Position numbers and translations under genes: made by a program
Part shown: positions 53,385 to 64,000 of the stretch, one piece after another
Position numbering within the stretch: position 1 is the first letter of the stretch
How the letters are laid out: every line of letters starts with the position of its first letter
The notes under the pieces: model-generated
Told to the model about the DNA's origin: nothing
Databases searched by the model: none
Seen by the model: only the letters and a program-made list of their open reading frames with translations
Assembly (NCBI GenBank): GCA_964598535.1
Contig: CAZRCI010000013.1
Location: 1-64,000, forward strand
Length of the DNA: 64,000 bases
Direction: 5' to 3'
Source of the DNA: JALHMI01 sp964598535
GTDB lineage: Bacteria > Planctomycetota > Planctomycetia > Pirellulales > PALSA-1355

Positions 53385-54638
53385 ATGTCACGATTGCATG
53401 CGTCCCCCGCCGCGTCTTTAACGCATCGTAGAAGCTTCTTGCGCGCGAGTGCCCTTGCCGCTTGTGTAACTTGCGCGAGTTGGGCGAAGGCCGCGGACAC
53501 TCGTTCGCCGCGGTTGCTCTTCACGTCGCAGGGCAAGACCGGCCTCGCCGACGCGCGAACCGGCGCGGTCCGCTACCTCCAACTCGACGTGCCCGGCCAG
53601 GTCACCTGGCAGCCAGGGCCCGCTTTTCCAGATGGCGAACGGATCATCCTGCTGAGCATGGAGCCGCGCCGCGATGGGCCCGGCAAACCGTTCGACGAAT
53701 ATTACACGCAAACCCCAACCCATATTTGGAGCTATCATCTCGACTCGGGCCGGCTGGTCGAGCTTTGCACGCGCGAGCGCATGGCGCCCTTCGTGACGCC
53801 CGCGCTGATGTTGTCCGATGACCGGCTGCTGGTACAAGTTGTCAAAGACCGCGTGGGTCAGATCCTCAGCGTGCGGCTCGACGGCAGCGATCCCGTGCCC
53901 TTTACCAGGCCCGGCGAAGGGCTGCCCTATGGTTTAAGCCTCAGCCCCGATGGCCGCCGCGTTGCCTATCATTTGGCCAGTCCCGAGGGCTATCAGATCT
54001 GGACGTCCGACGTCACGGGCGCGAATCGCGTGCGGCTGGCCGCTGATCCGGCGCACTTGTACTTCGGCACCGCTTGGTCGCCCGACGGTGATTGGGTGCT
54101 CTACGTCGATTGCCACTACGCCTCCGATCCGGGACACGACTGGGCCGACGTCTGCATCGGCCGCGCCGATGGCAGCCTGCATCGCGTGCTTACCAGTGGG
54201 CAGGCCCTGTGGTTCGCCGCCACCTACGGCGGCGAGAAAAATCGTGGCGGCGGGTCGAACGTGCCGGCCTGGACGCCCGCCGGCCAGATTCTTTTTCCCA
54301 GGCGAACCCCCGGCGCGCAGGTTCCCTGGAAATACCGCGCCGACCAGCCGGACGTCGATCACTTCAATCGCGATTTTCGCCCCGACGATGCGCGCGGCGG
54401 CACGCAGATCGTCCGTTTGAATTCCGCGTCGGGCGAGACGATCGAAATCACTCCCCGCCAACAAGACGTGTGGGACTTCCGCGCCAGCGCCGCGCCCGAT
54501 GGCCGTCAGATCGTGTTTTGCCGCGCCGCGACGGGCGAAGGCCCTGCCATCTGGATCGCCGACGCCGACGGCGGTAATGCCCGTCTCGTCACACGCGGCG
54601 TCGACGACCTTGGCGCCGATCATCCACGGTGGCTGTAG
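53385..54638 (+). CDS. Exported TolB/PD40-type beta-propeller protein
   Basis: A 417-residue protein. A Tat-like signal (HRRSFLRASALAACVTCASWAKA) is followed by a six-bladed propeller with PD40-type repeats (LSLSPDGRRVAYHLA, GTAWSPDGDWVLYVD, SAAPDGRQIVFCRA, GADHPRWL). It is probably periplasmic and binds or senses a ligand; a catalytic role is not evident. The start at the ATG is preferred over a GTG two codons upstream. Confidence 0.82.
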   Translation: MSRLHASPAASLTHRRSFLRASALAACVTCASWAKAADTRSPRLLFTSQGKTGLADARTGAVRYLQLDVPGQVTWQPGPAFPDGERIILLSMEPRRDGPGKPFDEYYTQTPTHIWSYHLDSGRLVELCTRERMAPFVTPALMLSDDRLLVQVVKDRVGQILSVRLDGSDPVPFTRPGEGLPYGLSLSPDGRRVAYHLASPEGYQIWTSDVTGANRVRLAADPAHLYFGTAWSPDGDWVLYVDCHYASDPGHDWADVCIGRADGSLHRVLTSGQALWFAATYGGEKNRGGGSNVPAWTPAGQILFPRRTPGAQVPWKYRADQPDVDHFNRDFRPDDARGGTQIVRLNSASGETIEITPRQQDVWDFRASAAPDGRQIVFCRAATGEGPAIWIADADGGNARLVTRGVDDLGADHPRWL

Positions 54639-54794
54639 CGCGTCGTAGATATCCGGCGCGGGCTAATGGTGCCGTGCCTCGCCCGCGAGAGTGTGTAGCC
54701 CACGACTATCAAACCCACGACTGGCACGGCTCCGCGTCGCGGGTTAACGTAATGGTTCCCGCACGTGCCCCTTGCCTTCAGGAGAAGACCCGCC

Positions 54795-55823
54795 ATGCTC
54801 GCTCGCCGCACGTTTCTTGCCCTTCTGACGATTGCGACCCTATCCGTTGTCACAGTTGCGATCGTTGCCACGCGGCCGGCTATTGCCGCGGGCATCGAAC
54901 TTCAAGGCCACGCCGGTCCCGGCCGGGGCAAGCGCATCGTCCTCGTCAGCGGCGACGAAGAGTATCGCTCCGAGGAAGGGTTGCTTCAGCTTGGCAAGAT
55001 TCTGGCCGCGCGTCATGGCTTCGATTGCACGGTGCTGTTCGCCATCGACAAGAAGGACGGCACGATCAACCCGAACCAGATCGACAACATCCCGGGTCTC
55101 GAAGCGCTTGACGGGGCGGACTTGTTGATCCTCTTCACGCGTTTTCGCAATCTGCCAGACGAACAGATGGAGCATCTCGTGAAGTACGTCGAGTCGGGCC
55201 GCCCGATCATCGGCCTACGCACCGCCACGCATGCCTTCAACCTCCAGCCAGACAGCAAATACGCCGAGTACGGTTGGCAGAGCAAGCAGTGGGACGGCGG
55301 GTTCGGTCGCCAGGTGCTCGGCGAAACCTGGATCAACCACCACGGCGGACACGGCACGCAAAGCACGCGCGGAATCATCGCGCCCAGCCAGGCCGATCAC
55401 CCGATCTTGCGCGGCATCCGAGACGGCGACATCTGGGGGCCCACCGACGTTTACGGCGTGCGTTTGCCGCTGCCGGGCGACAGCCAGCCGCTTGTCCTTG
55501 GTCAGGTGCTCGTGGGCATGCAGCCCGACGACGCCCCGCTCGCAGGTTCCAAGAACGATCCGATGATGCCCATCGCTTGGACGAAGTCGTACACCGCTCC
55601 CTTGGGTAAGTCCGGCAAAACCTTCACCACCACGATGGGCGCCTCGCAGGATCTAGCCAGCGCGGGCCTCCGCCGGCTGCTCGTCAACGCCAGCTACTGG
55701 GCGCTCGACATGGCCGAACAGATTCCGGCCGAGAGCGATGTCGACGTTGTCGGCGAGTACAACCCCACGCCGTTCGGTCACAACCGCTATAAGAAGGGCA
55801 TCAAGCCGGAGGATCTGAAGTGA
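54795..55823 (+). CDS. Exported ThuA-like protein
   Basis: A 342-residue protein. A signal peptide (LARRTFLALLTIATLSVVTVAIV, ending AIAAG) precedes a glutamine-amidotransferase-like fold: IVLVSGDEEYRSEEGLLQLGKIL, DLLILFTRFRNLPDEQMEHLVKYV and IIGLRTATHAF. In place of the nucleophilic Cys there is Ala-Thr-His as usual for ThuA-type proteins, so amidotransferase activity is not expected. The family is linked to sugar utilisation. It overlaps the next gene by GTGA. Confidence 0.82.
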   Translation: MLARRTFLALLTIATLSVVTVAIVATRPAIAAGIELQGHAGPGRGKRIVLVSGDEEYRSEEGLLQLGKILAARHGFDCTVLFAIDKKDGTINPNQIDNIPGLEALDGADLLILFTRFRNLPDEQMEHLVKYVESGRPIIGLRTATHAFNLQPDSKYAEYGWQSKQWDGGFGRQVLGETWINHHGGHGTQSTRGIIAPSQADHPILRGIRDGDIWGPTDVYGVRLPLPGDSQPLVLGQVLVGMQPDDAPLAGSKNDPMMPIAWTKSYTAPLGKSGKTFTTTMGASQDLASAGLRRLLVNASYWALDMAEQIPAESDVDVVGEYNPTPFGHNRYKKGIKPEDLK

Positions 55824-57394
55824 CTATCGCGGACGAGCCGTCATCGCCAACGCGACAACGTATTCATCCCCGGACAGTCTTCGTTGCGTTGATTGCCGGC
55901 GCGCTCGTGACCGGATGTCTTTACGCGTTTCTGGCATATCGCTTCTGGTCGGACAAACCTCGGCTGGGCCGCGACATTGTCGCGGAGTTGAACGCCCCCG
56001 CCGAGAAGCTTCCTCCCGCCGAACGCGCATGGCCGCGCTTGCGAGCGGCGTTGATACAGCTTCGGCCGGGGCTTGATCGGTGGCGACTTTCAACCCGGAC
56101 CGCCGCGGATTGGCAAGACTTGGAAACGCTCGCGGCGCAAAATTCGACGGCCGTCGCGGAATTGCGCGACGCGGCCCTGCTACCTCACTTGGGCTACGTC
56201 TACGCCGCCGGTTATCACCGCGAGGATTGGCCGCTGCTCTTGGAACACGGGGCGAACAGCGACGACGTTCCCGCTGATGAGCAGCTTCCCTCGCCGGTGG
56301 CGAATGCCGAACTGTTGCAAGTCATTCTGTTGCCGCAGCAGTATCTGGAATATGCGATCGCGGTGCTCGTCGCCGATTCGCGGCGAGCTACAGATAGCGA
56401 AGCGATCGTGGAAAACATCAAAACCATCACCAATCTGGTGCGCCTGATGCAGGACCCGCCGATGCAGGTCTCCTTGGTACAAAGCTGGAAGGCGTTTGGT
56501 CTATGCCTCGACCATCTGGGACGTTTGCTGAGTGACGATTCGGCGTCGCTTACGGACGAACAACTCGCCGAGATAGACGCTTGCCTGCGCGAATTCTCCG
56601 ATCAGCGGGTAAAGGTTTTATTTCAAGATCAGCGAGACTTCTTTGCAGACATCGAACAACGGTGGTACACGGACGACGGCCACGGAGACGGCTATCTTTA
56701 TCCCTTTCCGATTCAAACCAGTGGCGAAGGTCCTGAGATCGACTTGGTATCGCTGCTTTTGCTCCCCTTGGCCGCCGACCGCTGGCGAAGCAGATCGGTA
56801 AGCCGGAAGGAGTTTCGCGAAAAGGTCGAAGAGCTCTTTCAACTTGCCGAACAAGAGACCGCCAAGCCACTCTGGGAAGCCAGCGAGGTTCCGCCCCACA
56901 TTGCCGAGATTCAGCAACTCGCCGAGGATAGACGCTGGTTCCTCGTCGCGCTCATGTTTCCAGACACGACCAACGTATACGAAGCCGCGCATCGCTCGGC
57001 AATGCACGCGGAGGCTTTGCGCACGGCGGTCGCGCTCCGCCGCTATCGACTCGGCACGCAAAAATGGCCCGATTCACTCGAGACACTGGTTCCGGACTTC
57101 ATCGCCAAGATTCCAACCGATCGCTATGTTGGCCAACCGTTGCGATACCGTCTTGAAGACGGAACGCCCATGTTGTACTCGCTCTATCGCGACCGGCACG
57201 ACGACGGCGGAACTCCTCATCCCGAGACAAATCCTCAGCCCACCGTTGCCGAGTTGATCCATTCCGTTCCGGATGCCAAGGGGGATCTCGTGCTGTGGCC
57301 TGAACCGCGGTTCGAGCAATCGAGCCCGGACGAGGACGACGAGTCAACGCCTGCCGAAGAGAATCAAGAGTCTGTCGACGAACTAGAATTCTGA
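55820..57394 (+). CDS. Hypothetical membrane-anchored protein coupled to the ThuA-like gene
   Basis: A 524-residue protein with one N-terminal helix (TVFVALIAGALVTGCLYAFLAYRFW) and a large helical extracytoplasmic domain (AEKLPPAERAWPRLRAALIQL, EALRTAVALRRYRLGTQKWPDSLETL). The last segment resembles the C-terminal part of planctomycete type-II-secretion-related or general secretion hypotheticals (RYRLGTQKWPDSL..DRYVGQPLRYRL). The tail is very acidic. The GTG start overlaps the stop of the ThuA-like gene, so it is translationally coupled. The function is unknown. Confidence 0.72.
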   Translation: MTIADEPSSPTRQRIHPRTVFVALIAGALVTGCLYAFLAYRFWSDKPRLGRDIVAELNAPAEKLPPAERAWPRLRAALIQLRPGLDRWRLSTRTAADWQDLETLAAQNSTAVAELRDAALLPHLGYVYAAGYHREDWPLLLEHGANSDDVPADEQLPSPVANAELLQVILLPQQYLEYAIAVLVADSRRATDSEAIVENIKTITNLVRLMQDPPMQVSLVQSWKAFGLCLDHLGRLLSDDSASLTDEQLAEIDACLREFSDQRVKVLFQDQRDFFADIEQRWYTDDGHGDGYLYPFPIQTSGEGPEIDLVSLLLLPLAADRWRSRSVSRKEFREKVEELFQLAEQETAKPLWEASEVPPHIAEIQQLAEDRRWFLVALMFPDTTNVYEAAHRSAMHAEALRTAVALRRYRLGTQKWPDSLETLVPDFIAKIPTDRYVGQPLRYRLEDGTPMLYSLYRDRHDDGGTPHPETNPQPTVAELIHSVPDAKGDLVLWPEPRFEQSSPDEDDESTPAEENQESVDELEF

Positions 57395-57535
57395 GTTTGT
57401 GGGGCTCGTACTGCGGTGCCCCCCGGTCGAAATGAATCTCGTTCCGCGTGTTGCACCATGCCGGTGAGCGACGATAATAGGCGGGCGAACCGTCTTGCCC
57501 ACCCCAGCATCCTCACCCGTCAGGAGCCCTCCCCG

Positions 57536-58603
57536 ATGAGCAGCGTTTCACGTCGCGATCTCTTGAAGGCCGGCGCCGCCGCCGCTGTTTCTCCCGCACT
57601 CGTTTCGATGCTCGGGTCGAGCGCCGTTGCGGCCGATCCTTATGCCGACGGCAAGCTCGTGGATGGAGAACCCCCCAAGCCGGCCAAGGGCACGTTCACG
57701 GTCGCCGTGCTGCCCGACACACAAAACTACAGCGAGCGCTATCCCGATACCTACAAAGCGCAGACCTCCTGGATCGTCGACAGCAAGCAGGATCGCAATA
57801 TCGCCTGCGTGCTCCATCTGGGCGACATTACCAATGGCAACTCTCCGGCCGAGTGGCAGAACGCCCAGGCCGCGATGAATCAGCTCGACGGCCAGGTTCC
57901 CTATTTCATGGTGCCCGGCAACCACGACTACAGCGAGGGTGGCGGCTGCCGAGACCGCACCACGCGGCTCAACGAGTATTTCTCCGTCGACAAATTCAAA
58001 GGCACGCCAAACTTCGGCGGCGTCTACGACCAGGAGCCCGGCCGGTTGGAGAACAGCTACCATCTGTTCTCGGCCGAGGGACGCGACTTCCTCGTGCTCG
58101 CGCTCGAATTCGGACCTCGCAAAGACGTCGTGCGTTGGGCCAACGAGATCGCCGCCAAGCACAAAGATCGTGCGGCCATCCTGATCACCCACGCCTATAT
58201 GTACTTCGACGACACGCGTTACGACTGGCGAAAGTACGGCAAAGAACAAACCTGGAATCCGCACGATTACCCCGTCGCCAAGAATACCGGCGACGACGTG
58301 TCCGACGGCGAAGAACTGTGGAACAATCTGGTCTCCAAGCACGAGAATTTCATTCTCACGCTCAACGGCCACGTGCTGCGCGACGGTCTGGCTCGCTTGA
58401 CCTCGGCCACGCCCGGCGGCCGTAACGTCGAGCAGATCCTGGTCAACTACCAGATGCGTCCCCACGGTGGCGATGGCTGGCTCCGCCTGCTCGAGTTCCA
58501 GCCCGATGGCAAGACCGTCGAGGTACATGACTATTCGCCCACGCTCAAGCAGCGGAACGAAGGCCCCGGCAACCGCTTCTCGTTCCAGCTCGCCGGCGTG
58601 TAG
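57536..58603 (+). CDS. Tat-exported metallophosphoesterase
   Basis: A 355-residue protein. A Tat signal (SRRDLLKAGAAAAVSPALVSML) is followed by a calcineurin-like phosphoesterase domain: VAVLPDTQNY (first metal Asp), VLHLGDITNGN, VPGNHDYSEG and ILITHAYMYFDD, then LNGHVLRDG. All metal-binding positions are present. It would hydrolyse phosphate esters in the periplasm. The start MSSVSRRD is chosen for its twin-arginine context and the GGAG upstream. Confidence 0.88.
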   Translation: MSSVSRRDLLKAGAAAAVSPALVSMLGSSAVAADPYADGKLVDGEPPKPAKGTFTVAVLPDTQNYSERYPDTYKAQTSWIVDSKQDRNIACVLHLGDITNGNSPAEWQNAQAAMNQLDGQVPYFMVPGNHDYSEGGGCRDRTTRLNEYFSVDKFKGTPNFGGVYDQEPGRLENSYHLFSAEGRDFLVLALEFGPRKDVVRWANEIAAKHKDRAAILITHAYMYFDDTRYDWRKYGKEQTWNPHDYPVAKNTGDDVSDGEELWNNLVSKHENFILTLNGHVLRDGLARLTSATPGGRNVEQILVNYQMRPHGGDGWLRLLEFQPDGKTVEVHDYSPTLKQRNEGPGNRFSFQLAGV

Positions 58604-58706
58604 CGTGGCCCGAGCGAACGTTGATTCAATTACGTTACGCGATATTGCTCGGCGTAGCCGGCGACGCATGCCGTAATCGGTTCGTATCCGCTGAGCCTGG
58701 AGGGGC

Positions 58707-59747
58707 TCATGGGGTTGGCGTTGTTTCCGCGATTGGAGCCATTTCCAGTTTTCGCGCGGCATCGCGGTGCATACGGTAGAGGCACCAGACGACCGCAATA
58801 TATTGCAGGCTGAAGAACGTGAGAATCGCGACGAATTTCCAGTCGAATTCAAAAGCGAACCATGCCAATGTGGCGGTCCCTGGCACGCCAAGAAACCAGC
58901 ACATGTGTTTGATTTCACGCATTTGCTTGCGCGCCAGCGCTCGCCTCGCATGCAACTCTTGTTGCGTGATCGGATCGTCCTTCGTCGCGATGACCACCTG
59001 CTTTTCCACGGGCGCATGGCTGAGCAGCAGTCCGGCGATCGCTTCCGGCTCGGCGCCCGACCAATTGCGGCTTTCGATACCGTAGTGGCGACTACGGCGG
59101 AGGATGAGCTTCGCGCCCGGCAGTTTTAGCTTGAGCTGCCAAAAGTCCGGACGGTCGTGCCGAATCTTGTCGATTTCGAGTAAAACAACCTCGTTCCAGG
59201 CGACTCGATACAACTGTGTGTTGCGGCCTATTTGAATGCCGTTGCCATCGAGGCGAACCGGTCGCTTCAAGAATTCGCCAGCGCGGAATTCCAACATCTC
59301 CGGCAATGGTGCCTTGGCTGGTTGCCAGGCCAACGAGATCCAGCGCCACAAGGAATCGCTATCCGCGTCGGTCAGGTTTTCCAGCGATAGCGTGCGCCGC
59401 CCGAACGGCCGTGTTGAGTCGATAAGACTACGGTCCGTATATCCAAGCTTGAGATGCGTGGAGGTGAAATCTTCCCAGCTCCAAAGATCCCAGCCGAGCA
59501 TCCGGCGTCGAGCGATTCCACGCTCGTTCACGCGCAATCGCCAACGAAGCGGCAGCAGGCCCGCCAGTGATGCCGCCCAAAAGAAATACGGAACGGCATT
59601 CATTCCGGGCACAGGAGTCAAACGCACGCGATTCACCCAAACCGCGACAAACCCCGACGCCAGGCATCCGATGCCAAAGTATAACCCGCAGCGAACATAT
59701 TGCGGAGCAAGTCGAAACTCTTGAGTTGGCGGCAAAGCAGAGGACAT
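58707..59747 (-). CDS. Hypothetical membrane protein with four helices
   Basis: A 346-residue protein. Two helices at about 19-37 and 48-67 and two near 285-325 bracket a soluble domain of about 200 residues with PH-like beta-strands (RLDGNGIQIGRNTQLYRVAWNEVVLLEIDKI, ERG or RRMLGWDLWSWEDFTST). No catalytic motif is visible. It lies 6 bp upstream of nothing co-oriented except the sulfatase stop, on the same strand as that gene. The function is unknown. Confidence 0.65.
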   Translation of the reverse strand: MSSALPPTQEFRLAPQYVRCGLYFGIGCLASGFVAVWVNRVRLTPVPGMNAVPYFFWAASLAGLLPLRWRLRVNERGIARRRMLGWDLWSWEDFTSTHLKLGYTDRSLIDSTRPFGRRTLSLENLTDADSDSLWRWISLAWQPAKAPLPEMLEFRAGEFLKRPVRLDGNGIQIGRNTQLYRVAWNEVVLLEIDKIRHDRPDFWQLKLKLPGAKLILRRSRHYGIESRNWSGAEPEAIAGLLLSHAPVEKQVVIATKDDPITQQELHARRALARKQMREIKHMCWFLGVPGTATLAWFAFEFDWKFVAILTFFSLQYIAVVWCLYRMHRDAARKLEMAPIAETTPTP

Positions 59748-59753
59748 GCCATT

Positions 59754-61535
<1,782 letters not shown>

Positions 61536-62036
61536 GATGGGCGATCTCCTGAAAGCAAATCTCACGTGCCGCTTACCATAACAACACCGCGAACGCTGAA
61601 CAAACCGCGTCAGGACGCCGTGTCGCGAGGGCCGGCGCGGCGCTAGCGGGTGGACGTTCCAGCGGCGCGAACAGTGTCGAATCACACGCTTCCACACGCC
61701 GTGCGATGGGGGCGCCAAGCCGCCGCGCCGAATCATGGGCCTGCCGCTGGCCCAGGGCATTTTTTGGCCAATTGGCCAAAAAAAATCCGCCCGTCCAAGC
61801 GATGGAAGGCTCTCATTATCGCCTTGGCTTCCGTACGTGCGATCCCTCATACATGCGACTCGGGGGGGTGGCCAGGGGTTAATGCTGTGTTTTCAGCGGT
61901 TTTTCGGGATTCAGGTATCTGAACACAGCCTGGATCGGGGGGGTAGGTGTGCCGTCTGGAAACGTTCGGTTCGGAGGACAGGAAATACCCAAAATATCAG
62001 TCCAGTAATAATTTGCTTGCGAAGTTAACGGTCGTT

Positions 62037-62141
62037 ATGATCAAGCAAATAAATGCGGAAAATAGGGGAACGATTGAGGTCCGCCTCGATGAGTTCCAAG
62101 GCTTGCTTCATTCACCACCTTTTGATCGTGGGAGCAGCTAA
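62037..62141 (+). CDS. Possible 34-residue leader peptide upstream of the acyltransferase
   Basis: A short frame MIKQINAENRGTIEVRLDEF.. ends with TAA whose last base is the first base of the acyltransferase ATG (TAATG), so translation of the two would be coupled. The other 500 bp of this intergenic region (61536-62036) show no convincing gene. The reading as a real peptide rests only on the overlap and an in-frame ATG. Confidence 0.35.
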   Translation: MIKQINAENRGTIEVRLDEFQGLLHSPPFDRGSS

Positions 62142-63370
62142 TGAGCGAATCCGTAATCAGGGCACAGGCGCAACCTGGTTCAGGTCGTGAGCATCATTGG
62201 GACTTCATTCGTGCTTCGTTGATGCTGCTGGGCATCCCGCTTCACGCGGCGTGCATCTACGTGCCCGACATTCAATGGAGCGTGCGCTCTCCGGACACGT
62301 CGGAGGCGGTCAGTTGGTTATGGTCGGCGTTGCAGACGTTTCGCATGCCGGTCTTTTTCGTCATGGCCGGCTATTTCGCCGCGATGATTCTCGCTCGACG
62401 CGAGTCGGGCGAATGGCTTAAGGGCCGCATCGAACGCTTGATCTATCCGCTGGTCTTCGGCTCTCTGCTGTTGAATCCGTTCCAGTTGCTTGCCCAAAGC
62501 TACTCCAGGGCTTTTGAGTCGGGAGAGTCGTTTACTCTAGGCGCGGCATTGACCGACTCGATGTACCTGGGGCCTCATTGGCTCAAGCACCTCTGGTTCT
62601 TGATGGTGCTGATCGAGCTCACGGTTCTGCATTACCTGTTGCGGAACCATCTCAACAAAGACTTTTGGGATCGGCTGAATGCGCTGGTCGCCAAGGCTCC
62701 CGGCGTCGTCATCGTCACTTACATGCTCCTGGTGATCGCCACCGTTTTAGGCTCGGGCCTGATGAGCCAGAAGCTGGACGTGCTTGTCAAGGACGGCGTC
62801 GTCGGACTCTTCATGGTCCATAATCTCATCGCGAATTTTCTGTACTACATGCTGGGCATGTCCTTGCTTCATTGCCCGGCCGTGCGTCAGATCTTCATTC
62901 GCAGGTGCCCCTGGGTCGCCGTTGCCGCGTGCCTGGGCATGATCGCCTACATCCTGATCTTGCCGTATCGGCCATCGAATTCTTGGAAAATCGCAATCAC
63001 GATCGTTCGTTGCCTGACAGCGCTTTTCATGGCTCAGGTGCTCATTTCCGTGAGCTATTCCTACGTCAAGAGTGCCGGCAAGATCACCCAAACGCTGATC
63101 GATTCATCGTTGATGATCTATCTCTTTCACGTTCCGATCATTTGCGTCTTGGGGATCGGCTTCTTCTATGTGCAACTGCATCCGGTGATCGAGTACGTAC
63201 TCATCGTGGTTCTTACCTCGGTGCTATCGTTTGGAGCCTATGTCGTGACCTCCAAATTGCCGCGGCTGTTCTACCTGTTCAATGGAAGAATGCCCACGAT
63301 TACCCCTGCTTTCAACGTGTATGGTCAACTTCGCGATTTGTTGGGAACTCGCCGCCCGCGACACGCCTAG
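62141..63370 (+). CDS. Acyltransferase 3 family membrane protein, OpgC-like
   Basis: A 409-residue protein with about ten membrane helices. The acyltransferase-3 pattern is visible: REHHWDFIRASLMLLGIPLHAACIY at the N-terminus, FRMPVFFVMAGYFAAMIL in helix 2 to 3, RIERLIYPLVFG and HLWFLMVLIEL. It would transfer acyl (for example acetyl or succinyl) groups to a surface glycan, as OpgC does to periplasmic glucans. A GGGAG ribosome-binding site precedes the ATG. Confidence 0.88.
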   Translation: MSESVIRAQAQPGSGREHHWDFIRASLMLLGIPLHAACIYVPDIQWSVRSPDTSEAVSWLWSALQTFRMPVFFVMAGYFAAMILARRESGEWLKGRIERLIYPLVFGSLLLNPFQLLAQSYSRAFESGESFTLGAALTDSMYLGPHWLKHLWFLMVLIELTVLHYLLRNHLNKDFWDRLNALVAKAPGVVIVTYMLLVIATVLGSGLMSQKLDVLVKDGVVGLFMVHNLIANFLYYMLGMSLLHCPAVRQIFIRRCPWVAVAACLGMIAYILILPYRPSNSWKIAITIVRCLTALFMAQVLISVSYSYVKSAGKITQTLIDSSLMIYLFHVPIICVLGIGFFYVQLHPVIEYVLIVVLTSVLSFGAYVVTSKLPRLFYLFNGRMPTITPAFNVYGQLRDLLGTRRPRHA

Positions 63371-63443
63371 AAAACGTGGTTGGGCATCCATCCAAGGAGC
63401 CAGTTGGAACGCAAAATTTGGCTTTTGCGCGCATAGCGGATCG

Positions 63444-64000
63444 CTAAGCGGAATCGCCGCGATAGATCTTCTGATATAGGGGATTCTTCTTCGAGGTCAT
63501 CGGGCCGGGAGTCGTGTCTTCCGCGATCGCGGCAGCCATCATCTGGTACTTGGCGTCCAGGTCGTCCGCATAATGCACGATCAGCGCCTCGGGCGTCATC
63601 GGCGGTTTCGGCGAACCCCATTCGGGAAGCCGCTGGTGCGAGACGATCACATGCTCCACGCGCAGCAGCATGTCGGGGTCGATGCCGCGGCCGGCGGCCG
63701 CCTCGCGTAGAATATCGCGACCCTGCAAGATGTGCCCGATCAGGTTGCCGGTGGCGGTGTACTCCGCGCCGGTCGGATTTTCCTCGATCTCACGGAGCTT
63801 GCCGATGTCGTGCAAGATCGCGCCCGAAATAGCGGCGTCTTTGTTCAGTCGCGGCTTCATCTCGGGATAGTAGTCGTCGTACTTGTCGGCCAGCAGCACC
63901 ACCGTTCGCGTCACGCTCAGCACGTGCTCGAGCCAGCCGCCGACAAAAGCGTGATGATTGTGCGTGGCCGCCGGTAGCGTCAGAAGCTGCTCGCGATGCG
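63444..64000 (-). CDS. YhaM-like HD-domain 3'-5' exoribonuclease (5' end outside the window)
   Basis: The gene runs off the right edge; the visible 185 residues are the C-terminal HD domain. HHAFVGGWLEH comes first, followed by SGAILHDIGKLREIE (HD metal site), IGHILQGRDILREAA, EHVIVSHQRLPEWGSPKPP and EALIVHYADDLDAKY. The order and spacing fit YhaM/CBF1-type nucleases, which carry an OB-fold before this domain. The metal-binding residues are present. The start lies upstream of position 64000 on the minus strand. Confidence 0.88.
   Translation of the reverse strand, partial: HREQLLTLPAATHNHHAFVGGWLEHVLSVTRTVVLLADKYDDYYPEMKPRLNKDAAISGAILHDIGKLREIEENPTGAEYTATGNLIGHILQGRDILREAAAGRGIDPDMLLRVEHVIVSHQRLPEWGSPKPPMTPEALIVHYADDLDAKYQMMAAAIAEDTTPGPMTSKKNPLYQKIYRGDSA

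Overview
The window looks like a chromosomal segment of a planctomycete, probably of the Pirellulales type. This is inferred from: two secreted formylglycine-type sulfatases; a very large LamG/PKD surface protein whose N-terminus carries the planctomycete LETLELR-type export motif; Tat-exported ThuA, PD40 and metallophosphoesterase proteins; ECF sigma factors paired with membrane regulators; and a long exopolysaccharide (EPS) locus with tandem Wza-like proteins and a C1-peptidase-like protein. GC content is high, so antisense frames are widely open; those shadow frames were left out.

Left end (1-2000): an ECF sigma factor with a membrane-anchored partner. From about 2.27 to 13.3 kb lies what I read as a mobile island inserted at the 3' end of a tRNA-Pro gene. 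The tRNA is on the minus strand, a 15-bp sequence spans its 3' end, and two further copies, extended to a 35-bp near-identical direct repeat, lie at 12.17 kb and 2.27 kb on the downstream side of the tRNA. The large segment holds a compact type I-G (formerly I-U) CRISPR-Cas effector operon: a sigma-70-family factor, csb1/cas7, csb2/cas5-cas6, and a Cas3 helicase-nuclease fused to a Csb3/Cas8-like domain. A short decayed CRISPR array (three repeats at 72-73 bp spacing), a broken gene and small unknown genes go with it. No cas1, cas2 or cas4 and no integrase is visible. The small segment holds one gene with a possible zinc-binding cysteine cluster.

13.4-24.2 kb is ordinary chromosome: a phosphoribosyltransferase, a MoaD/ThiS-like protein overlapping a BNR beta-propeller gene, DoxX and SRPBCC proteins, an iduronate-2-sulfatase-like enzyme, a DUF2293 protein, a small HEXXH metalloprotease-like protein, an Nramp relative lacking the family's metal-site motifs, and a PilZ protein.

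24.3-43.2 kb is an EPS assembly locus, all on the minus strand and read from high to low coordinate: TPR lipoprotein, two Wza-type export proteins, a conserved hypothetical, a C1-type pseudoprotease, a Wzz-like chain-length protein, a CpsD-like ATPase without the P-loop lysine, an initiating sugar-phosphate transferase, a polysaccharide deacetylase, a flippase-glycosyltransferase fusion, an O-antigen-ligase/polymerase, a GT4 glycosyltransferase, a nucleotide-sugar epimerase and a WecG/TagA-family transferase. Several junctions are ATGA overlaps. The genes together would initiate, extend, flip, polymerise, modify and export a surface polysaccharide.

43.6-64 kb: an FMO-like flavoprotein; the 1557-residue LamG/PKD protein; a 760-residue protein joining nucleotidyltransferase-like, nucleoside-diphosphate-kinase-like and kinase-like domains; a GT2 glycosyltransferase; the exported-protein run (PD40, ThuA, a membrane-anchored hypothetical, metallophosphoesterase); a second sulfatase with a C-terminal beta-sandwich; an acyltransferase; and the 3' part of a YhaM-like HD-domain gene running off the right edge.
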